A stretch of DNA of 64,000 bases from Gibbsiella quercinecans (GTDB lineage Bacteria; Pseudomonadota; Gammaproteobacteria; Enterobacterales; Enterobacteriaceae): contig NZ_CP014136.1 of the NCBI RefSeq assembly GCF_002291425.1, positions 2,914,001 through 2,978,000 of the forward strand, in the 5' to 3' direction. The position numbers and the translations under genes are program-made. The notes under the pieces are model-generated. The model did not search any database. It was given only the letters and a program-made list of their open reading frames with translations, and was not told where the DNA came from. Every line of letters starts with the position of its first letter. Positions within the stretch are counted from its first letter, which is position 1. Shown here one piece after another: positions 1 to 14,396 of this stretch.

Positions 1-111
1 ACAAGTTTAACAAAGCAATGTCCCTTTGCCATACGTCATGCCAGAAAAGTTATTATCTTTTCCTATGGCAGACAGGTTGCCGGCAAAAACATATCTGTCC
101 TTTTTCCGCTG
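1..111. other. Intergenic sequence downstream of trkA
   Basis: No coding region is supported in this AT-rich stretch. In E. coli mscL follows trkA in the same direction, so this may be the trkA-mscL gap with mscL just outside the window; that is inference from gene order only. Confidence 0.3.
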
Positions 112-1488
112 TTAAAGAAAAAACGGACTTGGCTGGAATAAGCGTTCAACATCCGGCACAAATTTTTTATCGGTAATAAACATAATGACATGGTCGCCTT
201 GTTCTATGCGGCTATTCCCGTTGGCGATGATGACATCGTCACCGCGAACTATGGCGCCAATGGTGGTGCCCGGCGGCAGCTTGATCTCTTCAACGATGCG
301 GCCAACCACTTTTGAGGTGGTTTCGTCACCGTGCGCGATGGCTTCGATGGCTTCAGCAACACCCCGACGCAACGAGGAGACGCTGACAATATCGGCTTTG
401 CGCACATGGCCTAATAATGCGGAGATGGTCGCCTGCTGCGGCGAGATTGCGATATCAATCACGCTGCCTTGCACCAGGTCGACGTAGGCGCGGCGTTGGA
501 TCAACACCATTACCTTTTTGGCCCCCATGCGTTTGGCCAGCATCGCCGACATGATATTGGCTTCGTCATCGTTGGTAATGGCGATAAACACATCAACCTG
601 TTCGACATGCTCTTCTGCCAGCAACTCCTGATCTGAAGCATCGCCATAAAACACAGTAGTGTCGTGCAACTGTTCCGCCAGTTCTGCGGCCCGTTGCTGA
701 TTACGCTCAATCAGCTTCACGTTATAGGCTTTCTCCAGCCTGGCGGCCAGGCCTGCCCCCACGTTGCCGCCGCCGACAATCATGATGCGTTTGTAGGGTT
801 TCTCCAGGCGTTGCAGTTCACTCATTACCGCCCGAATATGCTGGGATGCGGCGACAAAGAACACTTCATCACCGGCTTCAATAATGGTCGAGCCCTGCGG
901 GCGGATAGGCCGATCCTGGCGGAAAATAGCCGCCACGCGGGTATCGATGTGCGGCATATGTTCACGCAGAGATGAAAGCGCATTGCCTACCAGCGGGCCG
1001 CCGTAATAAGCTTTTACCGCTGCGATGCTGACTTTGCCTTCGGCGAAGTTAACCACCTGCAGCGTCCCTGGGTATTCGATCAGCTTATAAATATAATCGA
1101 TAACCAGCTGTTCCGGCGAAATGAGGTGGTCAATCGGCACGGCCTCCGGCTGGAACAGCTTATCTGCTTCGCGAATATATTCGGATGCGCGAATACGGGC
1201 GATACGATTCGGCGTATTAAACAACGAATAGGCAATCTGGCAGGCCACCATATTGGTTTCGTCCGAATTGGTCACCGCGACCAGCATATCTGCGTCTTCT
1301 GCGCCGGCTTCCCGCAGCACCCTGGGGTGGGAGCCATGCCCTGGCACCACGCGCAGATCGAATTTGTCTTGTAGCTGGCGCAAACGGTCGGAATCGGTAT
1401 CTACCACGGTGATATCGTTATTTTCGCCAACCAGGTTTTCTGCTAGTGTTCCACCGACCTGACCCGCGCCAAGAATAATTATTTTCAT
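112..1488 (-). CDS. trkA: Trk potassium uptake regulatory subunit TrkA
   Basis: Peripheral membrane protein that binds NAD(H) and gates the TrkH/TrkG potassium channel. It is 458 residues long, as in E. coli, and has two RCK repeats. Each repeat opens with a Rossmann glycine motif: GAGQVGG near residue 7 and VGGGNVGAG near residue 237. Each repeat is followed by a TrkA-C type segment. The start at MKIII is chosen over an upstream ATG 16 codons earlier because family members begin there. It is the last gene of the minus-strand run def-fmt-rsmB-trkA, as in E. coli, with 57 bases between rsmB and trkA. Nothing looks damaged. Confidence 0.97.
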   Translation of the reverse strand: MKIIILGAGQVGGTLAENLVGENNDITVVDTDSDRLRQLQDKFDLRVVPGHGSHPRVLREAGAEDADMLVAVTNSDETNMVACQIAYSLFNTPNRIARIRASEYIREADKLFQPEAVPIDHLISPEQLVIDYIYKLIEYPGTLQVVNFAEGKVSIAAVKAYYGGPLVGNALSSLREHMPHIDTRVAAIFRQDRPIRPQGSTIIEAGDEVFFVAASQHIRAVMSELQRLEKPYKRIMIVGGGNVGAGLAARLEKAYNVKLIERNQQRAAELAEQLHDTTVFYGDASDQELLAEEHVEQVDVFIAITNDDEANIMSAMLAKRMGAKKVMVLIQRRAYVDLVQGSVIDIAISPQQATISALLGHVRKADIVSVSSLRRGVAEAIEAIAHGDETTSKVVGRIVEEIKLPPGTTIGAIVRGDDVIIANGNSRIEQGDHVIMFITDKKFVPDVERLFQPSPFFL

Positions 1489-1545
1489 CGTGTTCTCTGT
1501 TTCACACTGCAACGGTAAGCATGCATGGCTCTGCACCCGGAAGGG

Positions 1546-2832
1546 TTATATTTTAATGAGCTTAGCGTAAAAGAAGCCATCCCCATGCTCCGGGTGTGGC
1601 AAATTCTGTCGCCCTGGCCGGGTGTTGTCGCCAGTTTCAATCAGTTTGGCATCGCTATGGCGCTGCAGGAAAGCAGCAATTTGCTCACTGTTTTCCTGCG
1701 GCAGGATCGAACAGGTGGCATATACCATCACGCCTTGGCGCTTCAGGTGCGGCCAAATGGCATCCAGTATTTTCGCCTGCAGGCTGGCTAGTTCGGCGAT
1801 ATCGCCGTCACGCCGTAGCCATTTTATATCCGGATGGCGCCGGATGACGCCGGTGGCCGAGCAAGGCGCGTCCAGCAGGATGCGGTCAAATTGTTTTTCA
1901 CCGCACCAGGCGCCAGGCGTGCAGCCATCGCCCTGTTTCACCTCAGCGTTAAGGCGTAACCGCTGTAGATTTTCTTTTACCCGGCTCAGGCGCTGTTTAT
2001 CAATATCAACGGCCATGACGTGGGCCTTGGCCGCTTCCAGAATATGGGTAGTTTTGCCGCCGGGGGCGGCGCAAAGATCGAGGATCTGCTCGCCGTCTTG
2101 CGGATCCAGCAGATCGACGCAGTGCTGTGCGGAGGCATCCTGCACGGTGATCCAGCCGTCGGCGAAGCCTGGCAGATCGTTCACGGCACAAGGTGCGACT
2201 AAACGCATTGCATCTGGGTATTGCGGATGCGGCAGTGCGGCAATGCCGTTCTGTTCCAGCAGCGCCAGATAAGCATCACGGGTATGGTGCAGGCGGTTTA
2301 CGCGCAGCCACATAGGCGGTTTTTGGTTATTGGCATCGATGATCTGCTGCCATTGTTCCGGATAGGCCTGTTGGATGCGCTTAAGCAGCCAGCTTGGGTG
2401 CAGGTAGCGGCTATCGCTGTTGGCCGCACGCGCCAGTAACGCTTCCTGCTGGCGCTGGAACTGGCGCAAGACGCCGTTAATCAGGCCTTTGAGCTGAGGG
2501 CGCTTTAACGCTACCGCGCCTTCGACCGTTTCTGCCAGTACCGCATGCGCGGGTATCCGGGTATACAGCAATTGATACATGCCGACCATCAATAGATAGT
2601 GCAGCGGGCGCTGCTTGCCGGTCATGGGTTTGGCCATCAGTTGCTGAATGCACCATTCCAACTGCGGCAGCACCCGCAGGGTGCCAAAGCATAATTCCTG
2701 CAGCAATGCGCGGTCTTTGTCGGCAATGTTTTTTTGCAATGTGGGCAGGATCGCACTCAGGGACTGCCCCTGATCCAGCACCTGGCCGATGGCTTTGGCC
2801 GCTATGCTGCGGAGGTTGTAATTGTTTTTCAT
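1546..2832 (-). CDS. rsmB: 16S rRNA m5C967 methyltransferase RsmB
   Basis: SAM-dependent enzyme that methylates C967 of 16S rRNA. It has 428 residues (429 in E. coli). An N-terminal NusB-like RNA-binding domain covers roughly residues 1-140. The catalytic Rossmann domain has the SAM loop [14 protein letters not shown], motif [17 protein letters not shown] with one conserved cysteine, and motif [12 protein letters not shown] with the second. It lies between fmt and trkA and is read in the same direction. A hairpin in the gap after fmt may reduce read-through into it. Confidence 0.97.
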   Translation of the reverse strand: MKNNYNLRSIAAKAIGQVLDQGQSLSAILPTLQKNIADKDRALLQELCFGTLRVLPQLEWCIQQLMAKPMTGKQRPLHYLLMVGMYQLLYTRIPAHAVLAETVEGAVALKRPQLKGLINGVLRQFQRQQEALLARAANSDSRYLHPSWLLKRIQQAYPEQWQQIIDANNQKPPMWLRVNRLHHTRDAYLALLEQNGIAALPHPQYPDAMRLVAPCAVNDLPGFADGWITVQDASAQHCVDLLDPQDGEQILDLCAAPGGKTTHILEAAKAHVMAVDIDKQRLSRVKENLQRLRLNAEVKQGDGCTPGAWCGEKQFDRILLDAPCSATGVIRRHPDIKWLRRDGDIAELASLQAKILDAIWPHLKRQGVMVYATCSILPQENSEQIAAFLQRHSDAKLIETGDNTRPGRQNLPHPEHGDGFFYAKLIKI

Positions 2833-2868
2833 AGGCTAAAGCTGATCGTCGGCATTGAAGAAACAAAC

Positions 2869-2891
2869 CGCCCGGCAAAAAGGGCCGGGCG
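2869..2891 (-). terminator. Hairpin between fmt and rsmB
   Basis: An 8-bp GC stem (CGCCCGGC/GCCGGGCG) with a 7-base loop. Read on the minus strand it is followed by GTTTGTTTC. The T-run is interrupted, so it is better seen as an attenuator or partial terminator within the def-fmt-rsmB-trkA transcript than as an operon end. Confidence 0.5.
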
Positions 2892-2906
2892 AGAAGAGTT
2901 GGTTGG

Positions 2907-3851
2907 CTACAACCGGTTACCGGGCGTGAACCACTCGCGGCGTGAATTCAGTAGATCTTGCGCCGACATGGGTTTTTTACCCGCGGGCTGGAGTTGCAAC
3001 AGGTTAAGGATACCGTCTGCGGTCGCCACCTGGATGCCGTGTTTATCTACATGCACTATCGTGCCGGGCTCAGCATCGCTGTGCCCGGCAATGACGGCCG
3101 CTTTCCACACTTTTACCGGTTGCTCATCAATAGTGAAGTAGCTCACCGGCCACGGGTTGAACGCGCGGATGCAGCGTTCCAACTGCGCGGCGGAGAGGCT
3201 CCAGTCCAGGTGGGCCTCTTCTTTGCTCAACTTTTCTGCATAGGTGGCCAGCGCTTCATCCTGCGCTTCACGCTGCGCGGTACCCGCCGCCAATTGCTGC
3301 AGCGTTGTCAGCAAGCCTTGCGGGCCCAGCTCGGCCAGTTTGACATATAGCGTGGCACTGGTATCCGTGGCTTCGATTGGGCAAGGGATCTTATGCATCA
3401 TATCGCCGGTATCAAGCCCGACGTCCATGTGCATGATGGTCACCCCGGTTTCACTGTCACCGGCCCATAGGGAACGTTGGATAGGGGCTGCGCCACGCCA
3501 ACGGGGGAGCAACGAACCATGGACGTTGATGCAACCCAGGCGAGGCATATCCAGCACCGCCTTGGGCAGGATTAGGCCATAGGCCACCACGACCATGACA
3601 TCCGCATGAAGATTGGCCACCAACTGTTGGTTTTCTTCCGGGCGCAGCGATTTCGGCTGGAACACCGGAAGTTGGTGCTGTTCCGCCAGGACTTTAACCG
3701 GGCTGGGCGTTAATTTGTTGCCACGACCCGCAGGGCGATCGGGCTGGGTGAAGATACCGACAACCTGATGTCCAGACGACAACAGCGCGTCAAGATGACG
3801 CGCTGCAAAGTCTGGGGTGCCGGCGAAAATAATCCGTAATGAGTCAGACAC
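2907..3851 (-). CDS. fmt: Methionyl-tRNA formyltransferase
   Basis: Transfers a formyl group from 10-formyl-tetrahydrofolate to initiator Met-tRNA. The 314 residues match the family length. The N-terminal formyltransferase fold contains [17 protein letters not shown] with the catalytic Asn-His, and the folate loop FAGTPDFA sits at the N-terminus. The C-terminal OB-like domain begins around residue 205. The start codon is GTG (GTG TCT GAC TCA), placing the N-terminus at MSDSLRIIF, like E. coli. It follows def by 16 bases; def and fmt supply the two ends of the formyl-methionine cycle. Confidence 0.97.
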   Translation of the reverse strand: MSDSLRIIFAGTPDFAARHLDALLSSGHQVVGIFTQPDRPAGRGNKLTPSPVKVLAEQHQLPVFQPKSLRPEENQQLVANLHADVMVVVAYGLILPKAVLDMPRLGCINVHGSLLPRWRGAAPIQRSLWAGDSETGVTIMHMDVGLDTGDMMHKIPCPIEATDTSATLYVKLAELGPQGLLTTLQQLAAGTAQREAQDEALATYAEKLSKEEAHLDWSLSAAQLERCIRAFNPWPVSYFTIDEQPVKVWKAAVIAGHSDAEPGTIVHVDKHGIQVATADGILNLLQLQPAGKKPMSAQDLLNSRREWFTPGNRL

Positions 3852-3867
3852 GTTGATTCCCTGTTCG

Positions 3868-4377
3868 TTAAGCGCGTGCTTGCAACCTGGCCATCTTCTC
3901 CAGTTTCTGGCGGATCCGCTGGCGTTTTAGCGGCGACAGGTAGTCAATAAACAGTTTCCCCAACAGGTGATCCATTTCATGCTGAATACAGATGGCCAGC
4001 AGACCGTCGGTTTCCAACTCATACTGTTTGCCTTCGCGATCCAGCGCGCGGATTTTCACGGTTTCGGCACGCGGCACTAAAGCTCGCTGCTCAGGAATAG
4101 ACAGGCAGCCTTCTTCAATCCCGGTTTCGCCGCTTTTTTCCAGCAGTTCAGGGTTAATCAGAACCAGGGGAGTATCGCGGTTTTCAGAAACATCAATGAC
4201 GATAATCCGCTGATGAATATCCACCTGCGTTGCTGCCAGGCCAATGCCTTCCTCTGCGTACATGGTTTCGAACATATCGTCCACGATGCGCTGGATATCT
4301 GCATTAACTTCTTTTACCGGAGCCGCAACTTTGCGCAGCCGCTCGTCTGGGAAATGTAATACCTGCAATACTGACAT
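3868..4377 (-). CDS. def: Peptide deformylase
   Basis: Metalloenzyme that removes the formyl group from nascent proteins. It has 169 residues and all three family motifs: GIGLAATQ (motif 1), EGCLSIPE with the metal-binding Cys (motif 2) and HEMDH with two metal-binding His and the catalytic Glu (motif 3). It is first in the minus-strand operon with fmt and diverges from dprA. Its promoter must lie in the 130-base gap before dprA. Confidence 0.98.
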   Translation of the reverse strand: MSVLQVLHFPDERLRKVAAPVKEVNADIQRIVDDMFETMYAEEGIGLAATQVDIHQRIIVIDVSENRDTPLVLINPELLEKSGETGIEEGCLSIPEQRALVPRAETVKIRALDREGKQYELETDGLLAICIQHEMDHLLGKLFIDYLSPLKRQRIRQKLEKMARLQARA

Positions 4378-4510
4378 ATATCTTTAGATCTATATCCAAG
4401 TGATAGAGTAGAGTTTAGTCACTATTCTAGACATTTCCCGCCTTGATTGACAGCATCGTTAGCCAATTGTACGAATTGATAATACCAACAATATCAGCGA
4501 GGGATTGCCG

Positions 4511-5632
4511 ATGCTGCCGGAAGAAATCAGCCTGAGAATGCACTGCGTAAGGGGTATGGATGTTGTGCAGTCATACCGCATATTAAACCAGCTGCTTGCG
4601 GATGGCGGCGATCCCTACCGTTTGCTGCCGGCGCTGGGGATGAATGCGCAGCAGTGTGCCCAGTTTCGCCAGATCCCGCCGGCTTATCTTTCCGCCACGC
4701 TGCGCTGGCTTGAATCCCCTGGCCACCACCTGCTGATCTATGGGGATGCGGCTTACCCCGAGTGTTTATCTGCAATCGATGATGCCCCGTTACTGCTGTT
4801 GGTCAATGGCGATCGCCAGGTGCTACAACAGCCGCAGGTGGCTATGGTCGGGAGCCGTCATCACAGCCATTACGGTGAACAGTGGGGGCGCTACTTCGCC
4901 GCGGGGTTGGTGCATTGCGGTTTTACCGTGACCAGTGGCCTTGCTTTGGGGATCGACGGTATCTGCCATCGTGCCGTGTTGGAAGCGGAAGGGCAGACCA
5001 TCGCCGTGCTGGGCAGCGGTCTTGAGAATGTCTATCCACGCCGTCATCGCCGCCTTGCTGAACACATTGTGGCGCAAGGCGGGGCGGTTATCTCTGAGCA
5101 CCTGGTCAGCGATCTGCCGCTGGCGGATCATTTTCCGCGGCGTAATCGTATTATCAGCGGCTTAAGTCTGGGCGTGCTGGTGGTGGAAGCCTCGCTACGC
5201 AGCGGCTCGCTGATTACCGCCCGCTGCGCGTTGGAGCAGGGGCGGGAGGTTTTCGCGCTGCCGGGGCCGCTTGGCAACCCGATGAGCGGGGGAACGCATT
5301 GGTTAATCCAACAGGGCGCCAGCTTGATTACCGAGCCGAAAGATATCGCCGAACAACTGGGGAGTGGGCTGAATTGGCTGTCAGTCAGCGAAAAAACAAC
5401 TATTTCTTCGCCAGAAGCCGAAGTTGAATTGCCATTTGCCGATGTGTTGGCTAACGTAGGAGATGAGGTGACACCTGTTGACGTCGTCGCTGAACGTGCC
5501 GGCCAACCTGTGCCAGAGGTGGTAATCAAATTACTCGATCTGGAGTTAGCAGGATGGATCGCAGCTGTACCCGGCGGCTATGTCCGGATAAGGAGGGCAA
5601 GCCATGTTCGACGTACTCATGTACTTATTTGA
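4511..5632 (+). CDS. dprA: DNA-processing protein DprA (Smf)
   Basis: Binds single-stranded DNA and loads RecA in transformable bacteria; its role in enterobacteria is less clear. The 373-residue protein has an N-terminal helical region and then the DprA Rossmann fold with [34 protein letters not shown] and [11 protein letters not shown]. The C-terminal winged-helix-like segment runs from about residue 300. ATG at 4511 is preferred to TTG two codons upstream. The gene overlaps smg by 29 bases. Confidence 0.95.
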   Translation: MLPEEISLRMHCVRGMDVVQSYRILNQLLADGGDPYRLLPALGMNAQQCAQFRQIPPAYLSATLRWLESPGHHLLIYGDAAYPECLSAIDDAPLLLLVNGDRQVLQQPQVAMVGSRHHSHYGEQWGRYFAAGLVHCGFTVTSGLALGIDGICHRAVLEAEGQTIAVLGSGLENVYPRRHRRLAEHIVAQGGAVISEHLVSDLPLADHFPRRNRIISGLSLGVLVVEASLRSGSLITARCALEQGREVFALPGPLGNPMSGGTHWLIQQGASLITEPKDIAEQLGSGLNWLSVSEKTTISSPEAEVELPFADVLANVGDEVTPVDVVAERAGQPVPEVVIKLLDLELAGWIAAVPGGYVRIRRASHVRRTHVLI

Positions 5633-6077
5633 AACTTATATCCACAATGAACCAGAGATGCGCGTCGATCAGGATAAACTGACCGATGATCTCGCCGAGG
5701 CGGGGTTTCATCGGGATGATATCTACAACGCGTTGAATTGGCTTGAGAAACTTGCAGATCTGCAGGAAGGCGAAAATGCACCGTATTTTATGGGTGCCGA
5801 TCCGTTGGCAATGCGGATCTACACGGAAGAAGAAAGCGTGCGTCTGGATGCCAGCTGCCGTGGTTTCCTCCTGTTCCTTGAACAGATTCAGGTATTGAAC
5901 CTTGAGACCCGTGAAATGGTCATTGACCGTGTTATGGCCTTGGATAATACGGAATTCGATCTCGAAGATCTGAAATGGGTTGTGTTGATGGTGTTGTTTA
6001 ATATCCCCGGATATGAAAGCGCATATCAGCAAATGGAAGAACTGTTGTTTGAAGTAAACGAAGGTTATCTGCACTGA
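5604..6077 (+). CDS. smg: Smg family protein (DUF494)
   Basis: Small acidic protein of 157 residues, the usual length for the Smg/DUF494 family, whose biochemical role is unknown. It begins [13 protein letters not shown], typical of the family, and has no membrane segment or signal peptide. It starts inside the end of dprA, so the two are probably translationally coupled. The order dprA-smg-yrdD-tsaC-aroE is conserved in enterobacteria. Confidence 0.95.
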   Translation: MFDVLMYLFETYIHNEPEMRVDQDKLTDDLAEAGFHRDDIYNALNWLEKLADLQEGENAPYFMGADPLAMRIYTEEESVRLDASCRGFLLFLEQIQVLNLETREMVIDRVMALDNTEFDLEDLKWVVLMVLFNIPGYESAYQQMEELLFEVNEGYLH

Positions 6078-6102
6078 GCGGATAGCGCGCATAGAAGATG
6101 TT

Positions 6103-6648
6103 ATGACAAAAACAGCGATTTTTGCCGCCAGGCAAAATGAACCATGTCCGGAATGCGGGGCCGAACTGGTGATCCGCAGTGGTCGCCACGGCCCTTTTCT
6201 CGGTTGTTCTCAATACCCAGCATGTCAATATATTCGTCCGCTGAAGGCGCAGGCGGATGGCCATATTGTGAAAGTGCTGGATGGCCAGCAATGTCCGAAG
6301 TGCCAAGCCACGTTGCTGTTGCGCCAGGGGCGTTATGGTATGTTTATTGGATGCAGTAATTACCCGCAGTGCGATCATACCGAAGTGATAGACAAACCTG
6401 ACGAAACCAGCATCACCTGCCCGCAATGCGGCCAGGGGAAATTGTTACAGCGCAAATCGCGTTACGGGAAAGTTTTTCATTCCTGCGATCGCTACCCCGA
6501 GTGCCAGTTTGCGCTTAATTTTAAACCGGTTGCCGGTGAATGTGCTTATTGCCATTATCCACTGCTGATGGAAAAGCGGACTGCAAAGGGGATGGTGCTC
6601 TATTGCGCCAGTAAACTGTGTGGTAAACCCGTCGCGACCCAAGAATAA
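6103..6648 (+). CDS. yrdD: Topoisomerase-type zinc-finger protein YrdD
   Basis: Consists of four Cys4 zinc ribbons like those at the C-terminus of topoisomerase I, without the topoisomerase body. The leading pairs are CPECG, CPKCQ, CPQCG and CAYCH, the first three each completed by a C-x4-C such as CSQYPAC. It has 181 residues. It likely binds nucleic acid, but its job is not established. It is followed after 8 bases by tsaC. Confidence 0.93.
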   Translation: MTKTAIFAARQNEPCPECGAELVIRSGRHGPFLGCSQYPACQYIRPLKAQADGHIVKVLDGQQCPKCQATLLLRQGRYGMFIGCSNYPQCDHTEVIDKPDETSITCPQCGQGKLLQRKSRYGKVFHSCDRYPECQFALNFKPVAGECAYCHYPLLMEKRTAKGMVLYCASKLCGKPVATQE

Positions 6649-6656
6649 AAGACCCC

Positions 6657-7214
6657 ATGAGCCCAGACTTCACCACTATTATTGATATGCTGCGTAATCA
6701 GCAGGTTATTGCTTACCCGACAGAAGCCGTATTCGGGCTGGGTTGCGATCCTGACAGTGAAAAAGCGGTTAATGCCTTGTTGGCGCTGAAGCAGCGCCCT
6801 TGGGAAAAGGGGCTGATCCTGATCGCTGCAGATTATGCGCAGCTGTTGCCTTATATTGACGACAGTGCGCTGAATGACCAGCAACGGGCCCGGATTTTTG
6901 CCACCTGGCCTGGGCCGGTGACTTGGGTGATTCCAGCCCGGCCAGAAACGCCACGTTTCCTTACCGGGCGTTTTAATTCACTGGCCGTGCGCGTTAGCGA
7001 TCATCCTTTGGTCCGGCAACTTTGCCGCCAGTATGACAAGCCACTGGTTTCAACCAGTGCCAATCTCAGTGGTCAGGATCCTTGCCGCACGTCTGAAGAC
7101 GTCTTGCTGCAGTTTGGTCAAGCGTTTCCGGTATTGGCCGGTAGCGTGGGAGGCCGGCTGAATCCTTCAGAAATACGCGATGCCCTAACGGGGCAGCAAA
7201 TCCGACAGGGGTAG
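6657..7214 (+). CDS. tsaC: Threonylcarbamoyl-AMP synthase TsaC
   Basis: Makes threonylcarbamoyl-AMP from threonine, bicarbonate and ATP, the first step of t6A formation at position 37 of ANN-decoding tRNAs. The 185 residues form one YrdC/Sua5 domain. Visible are [13 protein letters not shown] for substrate binding, [10 protein letters not shown] and the STSANLSG loop. It was formerly called rimN or yrdC. It lies 9 bases before aroE. Confidence 0.96.
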   Translation: MSPDFTTIIDMLRNQQVIAYPTEAVFGLGCDPDSEKAVNALLALKQRPWEKGLILIAADYAQLLPYIDDSALNDQQRARIFATWPGPVTWVIPARPETPRFLTGRFNSLAVRVSDHPLVRQLCRQYDKPLVSTSANLSGQDPCRTSEDVLLQFGQAFPVLAGSVGGRLNPSEIRDALTGQQIRQG

Positions 7215-7223
7215 GGGTAATCA

Positions 7224-8048
7224 ATGAGTATGGCGACGTTTGCAGTATTCGGTAATCCTGTCGGCCACAGTAAATCGCCGCGTATTCATGCGCTGTTTGC
7301 TGCGCAAACCGGGATTGAACATCATTACGGCACGGTGTTGGCGCCATTAGACAACTTTGAAGCGTCACTGCGGGCATTTGTCGGTGCGGGCGGAAAAGGG
7401 GCGAATATCACCGTTCCCTTTAAAGAACGTGCTTATGCCATGGCGGATGAATTGAGTGAACGTGCAGCGTTGGCCGGTGCGGTAAATACTATCAAGGTTT
7501 TGGCTGATGGGCGTTTACTGGGAGACAATACGGATGGCGTGGGCCTGCTCACCGATCTGCAAAACCAGCGGTTGATTCAGCCTGGCGATCGTATCCTGTT
7601 GATTGGCGCCGGCGGTGCCGCCCGCGGCGTGATACTCCCGCTGTTATCCTTTGGCTGTGTCATTACTATTACCAACCGTACCTTTAGCCGTGCCCAGGAA
7701 TTGGCGCAGGTTTTCCTGCACGTAGGGGAAATCAGCGCGGTGCCAATGAGCCAACTGGCGCAGCGGGATTTTGATCTGGTGATCAATGCAACGGCTTCCG
7801 GCATTCATGGTGAGGTGCCGGAATTACCGACCAACGTGGTTAACGCACAAAGCCGCTGTTATGACATGTTCTATCAGCCGGGGCTAACGCCCTTTCTGGC
7901 ATGGGTGCAGCAGCAGGGGGTCATGCATTTTGCGGATGGCCTGGGTATGCTGGTGGGCCAGGCGGCGCATTCTTTCCATATTTGGCATGGCGTTATGCCG
8001 CAGATTGAACCGGTATTACAGCAGTTGCACAACGAATTGGCTGTATAA
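7224..8048 (+). CDS. aroE: Shikimate dehydrogenase AroE
   Basis: NADP-dependent reduction of 3-dehydroshikimate to shikimate in aromatic amino acid synthesis. It has 274 residues. The substrate site shows [13 protein letters not shown] and NITVPFKE with the catalytic Lys, the dinucleotide loop is GAGGAARG, and NATASG follows. Two ATGs lie six bases apart; the first is taken because the AGGGG ribosome site lies 6 bases before it. The small gene yrdB that follows aroE in E. coli is absent. Confidence 0.97.
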   Translation: MSMATFAVFGNPVGHSKSPRIHALFAAQTGIEHHYGTVLAPLDNFEASLRAFVGAGGKGANITVPFKERAYAMADELSERAALAGAVNTIKVLADGRLLGDNTDGVGLLTDLQNQRLIQPGDRILLIGAGGAARGVILPLLSFGCVITITNRTFSRAQELAQVFLHVGEISAVPMSQLAQRDFDLVINATASGIHGEVPELPTNVVNAQSRCYDMFYQPGLTPFLAWVQQQGVMHFADGLGMLVGQAAHSFHIWHGVMPQIEPVLQQLHNELAV

Positions 8049-8056
8049 CATTGTTG

Positions 8057-8077
8057 CCCGTTCCCCCCAGGAACGGG
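8057..8077. terminator. Hairpin between convergent aroE and yrdA
   Basis: An 8-bp stem CCCGTTCC/GGAACGGG with a 5-base loop sits in the 35-base gap between two converging genes. It could serve both directions; there is no clear T-run on either side. Confidence 0.5.
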
Positions 8078-8083
8078 TAGCGC

Positions 8084-8626
8084 TTAGATATCCTGCGATA
8101 GATAGTCGTCTTTCCAACGCACATAGTTATTGGCGGAGTAAATCAACCCTTCAAGCTCTTCCGGGGTTAACGGCCGCACCTGCCGGGCTGGGCTGCCGAG
8201 ATACAGATAGCCTGAAGCCAGCCGCTTGCCCGGAGTTACCAGGCTACCGGCGCCAATCATGACATCGTCTTCTATAATGGCGCCGTCCAGCAGAATAGAA
8301 CCCATTCCCACTAATACGCGGTTGCCGATGGTGCAGCCATGCAGCATTGCTTTGTGCCCGATGGTGACGTTCTCGCCAATCAGTAACGGAAACCCATCCG
8401 GGTTGTGAGCAGATTGATGGGTGACATGGAGTATGCTGCCGTCCTGAATATTACTGCGGGCGCCAATCCTAACGGCGTTAACGTCGCCGCGGATCGCAAC
8501 CAGCGGCCAGACACTGACGTCATCCGCCAATTCGACATTACCGATCACAACGCTGGAAGGATCGATCATGACGCGTTGCCCGATCTTGGGCAAATAATGA
8601 AGATAAGGACGTATTGCTTCAGACAT
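8084..8626 (-). CDS. yrdA: Gamma-carbonic-anhydrase-like hexapeptide protein YrdA
   Basis: Left-handed beta-helix protein of 180 residues built from hexapeptide repeats such as VVIGNV, VRIGAR and VMIGAG. Conserved metal-type histidines appear in LHVTHQSAHN and TIGHKAMLHG. The family resembles gamma-class carbonic anhydrases and may bind zinc, but no activity is established for YrdA. ATG at 8626 (MSEAIRPYL) is used rather than an upstream TTG. It faces away from the rRNA operon, as in E. coli, where yrdA is next to rrnD. Confidence 0.93.
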   Translation of the reverse strand: MSEAIRPYLHYLPKIGQRVMIDPSSVVIGNVELADDVSVWPLVAIRGDVNAVRIGARSNIQDGSILHVTHQSAHNPDGFPLLIGENVTIGHKAMLHGCTIGNRVLVGMGSILLDGAIIEDDVMIGAGSLVTPGKRLASGYLYLGSPARQVRPLTPEELEGLIYSANNYVRWKDDYLSQDI

Positions 8627-8788
8627 GGTCAGCCCCAAAAGAAATATGCTATCGGCAAATACTAGCCACTACTGTTGGAATTACAACCAATAGTGCGGGC
8701 GGATCCACCGCTGTGCGGGACGGATCGCATAAGATCCATCCGAAGAGGTGCAGAAATGTTCAAACAGAAAGAAAAGATCAAAAAAGGG

Positions 8789-8816
8789 TTGTGCAAAAAA
8801 TTCGGATCCCTATAAT
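8789..8816 (+). promoter_or_regulatory. rRNA operon promoter P1
   Basis: Sequence TTGTGC, a 16-base spacer and TATAAT, followed by a GC-rich discriminator GCGCC, is the layout of enterobacterial rrn P1. The A/T-rich run immediately upstream (about 8761-8788) is placed as an UP element. Confidence 0.9.
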
Positions 8817-8894
8817 GCGCCTCCATCGACACGGCGCAAGTGATTCACTTCACGAAGCGGCCGGGAAGAAAAGAGAAAATCCTGAAATTTGGGG

Positions 8895-8923
8895 TTGACT
8901 CTGAAAGAGGAAAGCGTAATATA
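8895..8923 (+). promoter_or_regulatory. rRNA operon promoter P2
   Basis: TTGACT, a 17-base spacer and TAATAT, about 105 bases downstream of P1. The spacing between the two promoters and the position before boxA fit rrn P2. Confidence 0.85.
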
Positions 8924-8961
8924 CGCCACCTCGAGTGAACGAGCCAAGTCTCGTAACTCAT

Positions 8962-8973
8962 TGCTCTTTAACA
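8962..8973 (+). promoter_or_regulatory. Antitermination boxA in the 16S leader
   Basis: TGCTCTTTAACA matches the boxA element bound by NusB-NusE, which keeps RNA polymerase resistant to termination in rRNA operons. A second identical copy lies before the 23S gene. Confidence 0.9.
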
Positions 8974-8977
8974 ATTT

Positions 8978-9000
8978 ATCAGACAATCTGTGTGGGCACT
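8978..9000 (+). other. 16S processing stem, 5' arm
   Basis: These 23 bases can pair with 10686-10708 downstream of 16S, with all Watson-Crick pairs except one G-U. This is the long stem bracketing 16S that RNase III cuts. Confidence 0.85.
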
Positions 9001-9122
9001 CACAAGACGATATCCAGCACCTTTGGGTGCAAAAAAATATCAAGTCTTGAAGAGTGACTAACTGAAGTAAAATTCATGCAGTAAATCTTCGAGCACGCTA
9101 TTAACTTAGCAAATCAAGCTTT

Positions 9123-10664
<1,542 letters not shown>

Positions 10665-10685
10665 CCGAACGATATTGAAATGTGC

Positions 10686-10708
10686 AGTGTCCACACAGAT
10701 TGTCTGAT
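10686..10708 (+). other. 16S processing stem, 3' arm
   Basis: Complement of 8978-9000 in the leader; the pair closes the RNase III processing stalk around 16S. Confidence 0.85.
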
Positions 10709-10809
10709 GAAAAATAATGAGCAAGAAAACCCTTTCGTTGAAAGGCGGACGGGCTGATGAGTCGTTAACACATCGGCCGCTTGAATTTGCCAGCAAATTC
10801 GCGCCTTTA

Positions 10810-10851
10810 CACGGAAATAGCAAATCAGTGATTTGCTAAGCAATTTCCGTG
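10810..10851 (+). repeat. Inverted repeat in the 16S-23S spacer just before tRNA-Glu
   Basis: Arms CACGGAAAT and ATTTCCGTG enclose a second pair AGCAAATCA/TGATTTGCT, giving a long two-part hairpin. Its last base is the first base of the tRNA. It could present the tRNA 5' end for RNase P or III processing; that role is inferred. Confidence 0.7.
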
Positions 10852-10926
10852 TCCCCATCGTCTAGAGGCCTAGGACACTGCCCTTTCACGGCTGTAACAG
10901 GGGTTCGAATCCCCTTGGGGACGCCA
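10851..10926 (+). tRNA. tRNA-Glu (UUC)
   Basis: 76 bases with CCA encoded. The acceptor stem GTCCCCA/TGGGGAC, the TTCGAAT loop and the anticodon loop CTTTCAC with TTC at 10885-10887 are all present. The anticodon stem reads CTGCC/GGCTG, which leaves a T-T opposition at the second pair (28-42) where E. coli has C-G. It is the only tRNA in this operon. Confidence 0.97.
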
Positions 10927-10997
10927 TTCCGATAATGCGTGAAAGACATTATCACGAATATCTTAAAGATGACTTTAACGAGTCGTGTTTAAGATAT

Positions 10998-11009
10998 TGC
11001 TCTTTAACA
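10998..11009 (+). promoter_or_regulatory. boxA before 23S
   Basis: A second exact TGCTCTTTAACA. The bases after it (to about 11030) are complementary to about 14055-14076 beyond the 3' end of 23S, forming the processing stalk of 23S. Confidence 0.85.
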
Positions 11010-11110
11010 ATCTGGAACAAGCTGAAAATTGAAATGATGAATAATCGGAAGATTATTCACGAGTCTCTCAAAAGCGCACAGCCGATGATGGAAACATCTT
11101 CGGGTTGTGA

Positions 11111-14020
<2,910 letters not shown>

Positions 14021-14126
14021 ACAACACCGAAGGTGTTTTAGAGACTTGACAGAGATTTTTAGCTTGTTTGCAGATTGGTTTTGGTGGTTGTGTGAAAGTG
14101 CACAACGGCTGAAATGAAACAGAATT

Positions 14127-14246
14127 TGCCTGGCGGCAATAGCGCGGTGGTCCCACCTGACCCCATGCCGAACTCAGAAGTGAAACGCCGTAGCGCCGAT
14201 GGTAGTGTGGGGTCTCCCCATGCGAGAGTAGGACACTGCCAGGCAT
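14127..14246 (+). rRNA. rrf: 5S ribosomal RNA
   Basis: Exactly 120 bases from TGCCTGGCGGC to GCCAGGCAT; the two ends pair. It is the only 5S copy here; the second 5S and tRNA-Thr found at the end of E. coli rrnD are absent. Confidence 0.97.
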
Positions 14247-14260
14247 CAAATCCAGTAGAA

Positions 14261-14288
14261 AGCCCCGTGCATCAGCGCGGGGCTTTTT
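14261..14288 (+). terminator. Rho-independent terminator of the rRNA operon
   Basis: Stem AGCCCCGTGC/GCGCGGGGCT of 10 bp (one T-G pair), loop ATCA, followed by a run of T. Confidence 0.93.
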
Positions 14289-14396
14289 GCGTTGTGGGCC
14301 ACGCTTCGGCGCGGCCTATAGAATTCCCGAGATCTTCTCTACCAAAGCAGAGAAGGACAGAGTAGGACGTTGAGGGGGTATGGGTAGAGAGTACGG

